Of a DNA stretch of 45,389 bases, positions 41,650-45,389 are shown in pieces (position 1 is the first letter of the stretch; each line of letters begins with the position of its first letter). Origin of the DNA: Gammaproteobacteria bacterium (lineage in GTDB: Bacteria > Pseudomonadota > Gammaproteobacteria > Burkholderiales > Rhodocyclaceae). The translations under genes were made by a program, and so were the position numbers. Location: positions 1-45,389 of the forward strand of contig JARFTZ010000015.1 in the NCBI GenBank assembly GCA_029289235.1, read 5' to 3'. Below the pieces are notes generated by a model. It was not told the origin of the DNA, searched no databases, and saw only the letters and a program-made list of their open reading frames with translations.

Positions 41650-43278
41650 TTACGCGGATTCGCTGCGCGTCGTCGGGGAGTGCCGTTCTCCCCCGTGTTT
41701 GACCGCGATCGAGTTGTAGCGGATGTGCGCGTTGATGACGCGCTTGTCACGTGGCAGCAGGGTGAAGGCGTCGATCAGTTTTTCCCGTGCCTTGGCGGCG
41801 GCGGTGTCCGACCAGTTTTCGGCGAGCTGCTCGATGGTCTCGATCATTGACAGCACGATCTGCTCGCCAAGCACGGCCTTGCGCGAGACGCCCGGTGTGG
41901 CGGATTCCACATTGCCGTCCTTCGCTTCTGCCTCCGGTTCCAGCCAGGTGTTCAGCCGGGCCTTGATCTTGCCCGGCAACGACGCCTTTACGGATACCTT
42001 GGCGATGAGTTCCGTCGCACGCTCGACGTTGCCCTGCTGGACGGCTTCCTCGGCGATTTCCATGGTGAGGTTGTCGGAGGCCTCGGCCGGATTGGCATCG
42101 AGCATGTCGAAGACCCGTTCCATGCAGGTCTTCGCCGCGTCCATCTGGCCCTTGCCGCGATGGACCATGGCCGAGGCGACTTCCGTTCCCATCTTTCCGG
42201 ACTGGATTTCCTTGGCCTCGGTGCGCATCTCCTCGGCGACCCGGGATGCTTCGTCGACCCGCTCTTCTTCGAGAAGCGAGCGGGTCAGCGTCAGATAATC
42301 GTCTACTTTCAGCAGTGCGGAACGCTTGGTGCGTTCGACCACGCGTTTCAGCGTGCTGATGACCTTTTCCCGGTCGCCGGCGACTTCGGCGATGTCGGCG
42401 ATCTTCCGCAGCCGGTCGGTGCTGCTCGACGAGGTGATCGCCGATGCACGTTCGAGACAGTCGATCGCCTTGGAAAACTCGCCGGTTTCCTCGTGCATCT
42501 TCGCCAGCATGTCATAGACGGAGATGAACTCCGGATGCTCCTCGTTCAGCCGGTGCGCCTCATCCTTCGCCTCGTCGAGGCGATGCTGCTTTTGCAGCGT
42601 CATCGCGTAGCCCATCCGCGCCCATGGAATGGCCCGGGTGGCGATGATCGACTCGTAGATCGTTGCGGCTTCCTCGGGCCGGCCAAGCGCAACCAGCGAT
42701 TCTGCCTTCAGGCGCAGGGCGTCGAGAACGTAGCGCGGCGATTTCTTCATCGCCTTGTCACAGGCAACGATGGCGGCCTCATGCTCATCGACTTCAAGAT
42801 GGTCGAGAACATGCCTGAGCGCCTTCTTCTTCTGCAGGGAACGATCAAGTCGGGTGTACAACTGATCGGGCGTGTAGGGCTTGATCAGATAGTCGTCCGG
42901 CGCGAACTCGGCGGCTGCCGCGACGTGGTTGTACTTGCGCTCGGCGGTGGCGATGATGAAAACGCTGCGCAACGGCAGGATGTGCTGGTAGCGCAACTCC
43001 TCCAGCAGCTGCTGGCCGTCGCGCTTTTCGTCGAGATGGTGATCGCAGATGACGATATCGTACGGAAGCGCGCGCACCATGCGCATCAGTTCGGAGGCGT
43101 TGGCCGCCATCGCGATCGATGTCGCGCCGATGACCGACATCTGCTCGCGCATCCAGGTGCGGACGGTGAAATGCTGATCGGCGATCAGAACGCGCAGGCC
43201 GGCGAGCGGTCCGCCTTTGCGGGCGGGTGCCTCCGAAAGAAAAGGCTTCGATCCTGAATCGTTCTGGCAGAGGGACAT
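41650..43278 (-). CDS. Response-regulator receiver domain fused to TPR repeats
   Basis: 542 residues. A CheY-like receiver (about 27-145) has D34, phospho-acceptor D79 (DIVICDHH), T111 and K133 (YLIKPYTP), so it should be phosphorylatable. From about 150 to 430 the chain is helical with tetratricopeptide-like repeats (for example LRLKAESLVALGRPEEAATIYES and AIDCLERASAIT). The remainder is helical and unrecognised. There is no DNA-binding or enzymatic output domain, so it probably signals through protein contacts. No histidine kinase is adjacent. It converges on the Mrr-like gene. Confidence 0.88.
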   Translation of the reverse strand: MSLCQNDSGSKPFLSEAPARKGGPLAGLRVLIADQHFTVRTWMREQMSVIGATSIAMAANASELMRMVRALPYDIVICDHHLDEKRDGQQLLEELRYQHILPLRSVFIIATAERKYNHVAAAAEFAPDDYLIKPYTPDQLYTRLDRSLQKKKALRHVLDHLEVDEHEAAIVACDKAMKKSPRYVLDALRLKAESLVALGRPEEAATIYESIIATRAIPWARMGYAMTLQKQHRLDEAKDEAHRLNEEHPEFISVYDMLAKMHEETGEFSKAIDCLERASAITSSSSTDRLRKIADIAEVAGDREKVISTLKRVVERTKRSALLKVDDYLTLTRSLLEEERVDEASRVAEEMRTEAKEIQSGKMGTEVASAMVHRGKGQMDAAKTCMERVFDMLDANPAEASDNLTMEIAEEAVQQGNVERATELIAKVSVKASLPGKIKARLNTWLEPEAEAKDGNVESATPGVSRKAVLGEQIVLSMIETIEQLAENWSDTAAAKAREKLIDAFTLLPRDKRVINAHIRYNSIAVKHGGERHSPTTRSESA

Positions 43279-43466
43279 GCCGGCTTTCGTGACGAGCGGG
43301 ATTGCCGCTGCATTCTACGCCAGGATTCCGGTGCCGAAGCATTCCCGTTTCGTGAGGTCTTCCTGGCAGGGATCGCTTGCGACGATGTTGCGGAACAATG
43401 CGACTGCGCTATCAACCGGGGGCGCCTGGCGCAGTCCTTCGAAGTGAGCCTCAGTCGCGTGGATGA

Positions 43467-43692
43467 TGCGACCACGCCTGTGCCCAGGTGCAGATTGTCA
43501 GCGGCGATGCGGTAGGCCAATCGATAAGCTTCCCCCACGCATCGACTGAACACAAGTTGCTCAATCCCTGCTCGATCGTGTCGATTCGCAGACAGGCACT
43601 TTGCAGTCGTGAGCGATGGCCTGCGCAAGCGTGCTCTTCCTGTGTCCGGGAAGGCCCGAGAATAGGTAAAGGGTCGGTCCATCGAGGATCAT
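43467..43692 (-). pseudogene. Decayed P-loop kinase/AAA_33-type gene
   Basis: Beginning at an ATG that overlaps the merR stop (TGATG), the frame reads LYLFSGLPGHRKSTLAQAIAH, a P-loop where GHRKST replaces the expected GTGKST. It stops after 43 codons. A second frame (from 43591) continues CLRIDTIEQGLSNLCSVD. A third (from about 43538) gives GEAYRLAYRIAADNLHLGTGVVA. These are consecutive parts of one small predicted-kinase family split by two frameshifts. The last third of the protein is missing. It was probably the last gene of the SRPBCC-merR operon. Confidence 0.75.
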
Positions 43693-44249
43693 CACAGTCT
43701 CCTGTCCGGCGCGGCAGCACCTTCGCGCGACAGACGGCGGATGCGGGCGATGTGTTCGGCGTCCATCCCAAGCGACTCGAGAAAGCGCTGGTGCGCGGCC
43801 GGGTCGGTCTTTTCGAACTGCGCATGCAGCCGATCCATCCCCTCGTCATCCAGCCCGGCAGTGCGGAAAATCGCCACCATCGCCTCGCGTGTGAGCAGGC
43901 GCGGTGTTTCGGAAAGCCCGTCGAAGCCCAGCAGCGCGATGACTCGCTGCTGTTGTGCCTGCAGTTCGGCGATCCGCTGAGCCAGTTCCTCAAGGTGATC
44001 GCGCAGGACCGCGCGCGTTGCCGATTCGGGTTCATTGAGCAAGGCGCGGATGCCGGCCAGCGGCACGCCGGCCTGGCGGAAGGTCTGGATGGCATGCAGG
44101 CGCTCGGCATCGGCCTCGCTGTAGCAGCGGTAGCCCGCCGCCGTGCGCCCGCCGGGCGTGAGCAGGCCGATACGGTCGTAGTGCAACAGCGCGCTACGAC
44201 TCAGATTGAAGCGGCGGGCGAGTGCGGAAATGGTTAGCGGCTGGCTCAT
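43692..44249 (-). CDS. MerR-family transcriptional regulator
   Basis: 185 residues. The N-terminal winged helix has TISALARRFNLSRSALLHYDRIGLLTPGGRTAAGYRCYSEADAERL-type sequence (about 6-50), the MerR signature. A dimerising coiled coil follows (about 85-110, LEELAQRIAELQAQQQRVI), then a C-terminal effector region (about 115-180) resembling TipAL/multidrug-sensor types. No Cys pair for metal sensing is seen. It overlaps the SRPBCC gene by four bases (ATGA) and the broken kinase gene by one base. Confidence 0.9.
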   Translation of the reverse strand: MSQPLTISALARRFNLSRSALLHYDRIGLLTPGGRTAAGYRCYSEADAERLHAIQTFRQAGVPLAGIRALLNEPESATRAVLRDHLEELAQRIAELQAQQQRVIALLGFDGLSETPRLLTREAMVAIFRTAGLDDEGMDRLHAQFEKTDPAAHQRFLESLGMDAEHIARIRRLSREGAAAPDRRL

Positions 44250-44749
44250 CGTTCGTCGGTGGCAGGCGATGAGCGATTATCGCGGAGCATTGTCCCCGTG
44301 GCTAGAAAGTGCGCGAGCTTGGCGCCGAGCACGTCGATCTTCTGCGCAAAGTCGGACGCATCAACCGCCGCGACCCACGCATCGCCTTCGGCGCCGAGGC
44401 CGGTCAGCGTCTGCGTCCAACGCCAGCGACTGCGCCCGCCTTCTTCGCTTTCCAGATCGATCGCGTAGTGGATGGCACGCCACGAATTGACGCGCACGAA
44501 CTCGATCACGCGCGGAGGCTCGTAACGGCTGATGACCCAGACGTCGGGCGGGCCATCCTGCGGAAAGCTGGTACGGAACACGGCGCCGGCCTCGGCAACG
44601 CCGGAAGCGGAATGGATCATCTCGCACTGCCAGCCCTCGATCCACTCGTACTCGCGTACCGGGCACAGCAGCGGAAAAACCGCGCCGGGCGCGGCGGCGA
44701 GTTGAATGACGTGGCTGACGACTTTTCGCGAATGGTTCAATTGGCTCAT
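44246..44749 (-). CDS. SRPBCC-family (START-like) protein
   Basis: 167 residues. The helix-grip fold is suggested by VIQLAAAPGAVFPLLCPVREYEWIEGW at the start and an Arg/Glu/Trp-rich beta-sheet core (WVISRYEPPRVIEFVR, RSRWRWTQTLTGLG). A long C-terminal helix ends the domain (FAQKIDVLGAKLAHFL). Proteins of this fold bind hydrophobic ligands, but ligand and function are unknown here. ATG 44749 is preceded by AAGGAG. A longer in-frame start at 44809 adds residues without family similarity. Translational coupling with merR suggests shared regulation. Confidence 0.8.
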   Translation of the reverse strand: MSQLNHSRKVVSHVIQLAAAPGAVFPLLCPVREYEWIEGWQCEMIHSASGVAEAGAVFRTSFPQDGPPDVWVISRYEPPRVIEFVRVNSWRAIHYAIDLESEEGGRSRWRWTQTLTGLGAEGDAWVAAVDASDFAQKIDVLGAKLAHFLATGTMLRDNRSSPATDER

Positions 44750-44955
44750 CACAGGCTCCTTGGCAGCGGAAAAACCGAAGCGTGAACCGTGAAGCCGTGA
44801 TCGGGTCAAGCGTTCCGAAGCACCTCTCTCCGTAACACCAACGGCAGGCGCATCGCCAGTGTATCGAGTGGTCTGGCGTGTTTCGGCTTGCCAGGCTATT
44901 CAGCCTATGGAGCGCTGTAAGTCGCCCGTATGACGGCGAGGACGGACGCTGTCGG

Positions 44956-44981
44956 GTCGAGTCGGGCGTTGTCGACTCGAC
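44956..44981 (-). terminator. Stem-loop downstream of cysN
   Basis: GTCGAGTCG (44956-44964) and CGACTCGAC (44973-44981) form a perfect 9-bp stem with an eight-base loop, 10 nt after the cysN stop. There is no T tract, so it is a likely 3'-end stabiliser or a weak terminator. Confidence 0.5.
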
Positions 44982-44990
44982 GGTGCCGGG

Positions 44991-45389
44991 TCAGAGAATC
45001 ATTCCTGCGCCGACCGTGTTGTTGGTCGATTCGTCGATGACGATGAAGGCGCCGGTGCTGCGGTTGCGGGCGTAGACGTCGGCGAAGATCGGTTGCGCGA
45101 GCTTGAAGCTGACGCTGGCGATGTCGTTCATGTTCAGCTTGTCCGCCGGTTGCCGTTCCATCGTGTTGACGTCCATGCGGTACTCGATGCCGGCGATCAT
45201 TGCCTTGGCGTCGCGCGTGGTGTGGCGGATCAGGTACTTGCGGCGCGAATCCAGCGGCGTCTCCGAGAGCCAGCAGAGCATGGCGTCGATCTGCTTGGCG
45301 ACCTCGGGCTGTTCGCCGCTCTTGACGATCATGTCGCCGCGCGAGATGTCGATCTCGTCTTCGAGGAGGATCGTGATCGACTGCTCGGC
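44991..45389 (-). CDS. cysN: Sulfate adenylyltransferase subunit 1, C-terminal end
   Basis: The last 132 residues of a protein whose beginning lies beyond the window. The stretch LLEDEIDISRGDMIV and later LCWLSETPLDSRRKYLIRHTT match the EF-Tu-like C-terminal barrel of CysN, the GTPase that drives ATP sulfurylase (CysD) in sulfate activation to APS. It ends at STNNTVGAGMIL, so no CysC (APS kinase) domain is fused at the C-terminus. CysD, if present, should lie to the right of the window. Confidence 0.93.
   Translation of the reverse strand, partial: AEQSITILLEDEIDISRGDMIVKSGEQPEVAKQIDAMLCWLSETPLDSRRKYLIRHTTRDAKAMIAGIEYRMDVNTMERQPADKLNMNDIASVSFKLAQPIFADVYARNRSTGAFIVIDESTNNTVGAGMIL

Noticed and set aside
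43217-43447. Possible plus-strand gene (76 residues) in the gap after the receiver-TPR gene
   Set aside because: It overlaps the receiver-TPR gene start and the kinase remnant, has no recognisable family and no ribosome-binding site.
1-45389. CRISPR array, tRNA, rRNA or intact insertion sequence
   Set aside because: No regularly spaced repeats, cloverleaf-capable segments, rRNA signatures or transposase frames were seen on reading both strands.

Overview
This window is chromosomal DNA of a Gram-negative betaproteobacterium, most likely of the Rhodocyclales. LepA, BamA and Lpx protein features, the lepA-lepB-rnc-era-recO-pdxJ-acpS-nagZ order and the rpsB-to-lpxB order are all typical of that class. 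Nitrogen-fixation accessory genes occur together with a sodium-pumping biotin decarboxylase of the methylmalonyl-CoA type. That pairing suggests a facultative or fermentative diazotroph such as a Propionivibrio- or Dechloromonas-like organism. The genus is an inference; no rRNA gene is present.

Layout. (1) 1-700: the 3' end of an unrecognised, possibly phage-derived gene, an AT-rich spacer with an 81-bp element bounded by 13-bp inverted repeats, and a terminator. (2) 715-8170: a tightly packed housekeeping operon (lepA, lepB, a DUF4845 gene, rnc, era, recO, pdxJ, acpS, nagZ). (3) 8216-17173: a sugar-acid island. Two complete TRAP transporters lie in tandem on the minus strand. They diverge from a RspA/ManD-type sugar-acid dehydratase and a DlgD/YiaK-type reductase, and a convergent GntR/FCD regulator follows. 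(4) 17435-20224: nifV, nifW, nifZ and nifM behind a sigma-54-type promoter. (5) 20705-24514: a four-gene sodium-translocating decarboxylase, closed by a strong terminator.

(6) 24617-39748: a promoter and an approximately 150-nt leader drive a long co-directional block: rpsB, tsf, pyrH, frr, uppS, cdsA, dxr, rseP, bamA, skp, lpxD, fabZ, lpxA, lpxB, rnhB and a TrmH-family methylase. It couples translation factors to undecaprenyl, phospholipid, isoprenoid, outer-membrane-protein and lipid A synthesis. Many genes overlap by four bases. (7) 39756-41641: smpB diverges from ratA-rnfH and a membrane-anchored Mrr-like nuclease-fold protein. (8) 41650-45389, minus strand: a receiver-TPR protein, a decayed P-loop kinase gene, a MerR regulator, an SRPBCC protein and the C-terminal end of cysN, which runs off the window.

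I found no CRISPR array, tRNA, rRNA or intact insertion sequence. No wholly new system stands out. The best leads are the repeated TGGTAYGGT-like motif over both promoters of the sugar-acid island, the weak-type ManD paired with a diketogulonate-reductase-like enzyme and two TRAP systems, the membrane-anchored Mrr-like protein with a changed active-site residue, and the broken kinase gene behind MerR.
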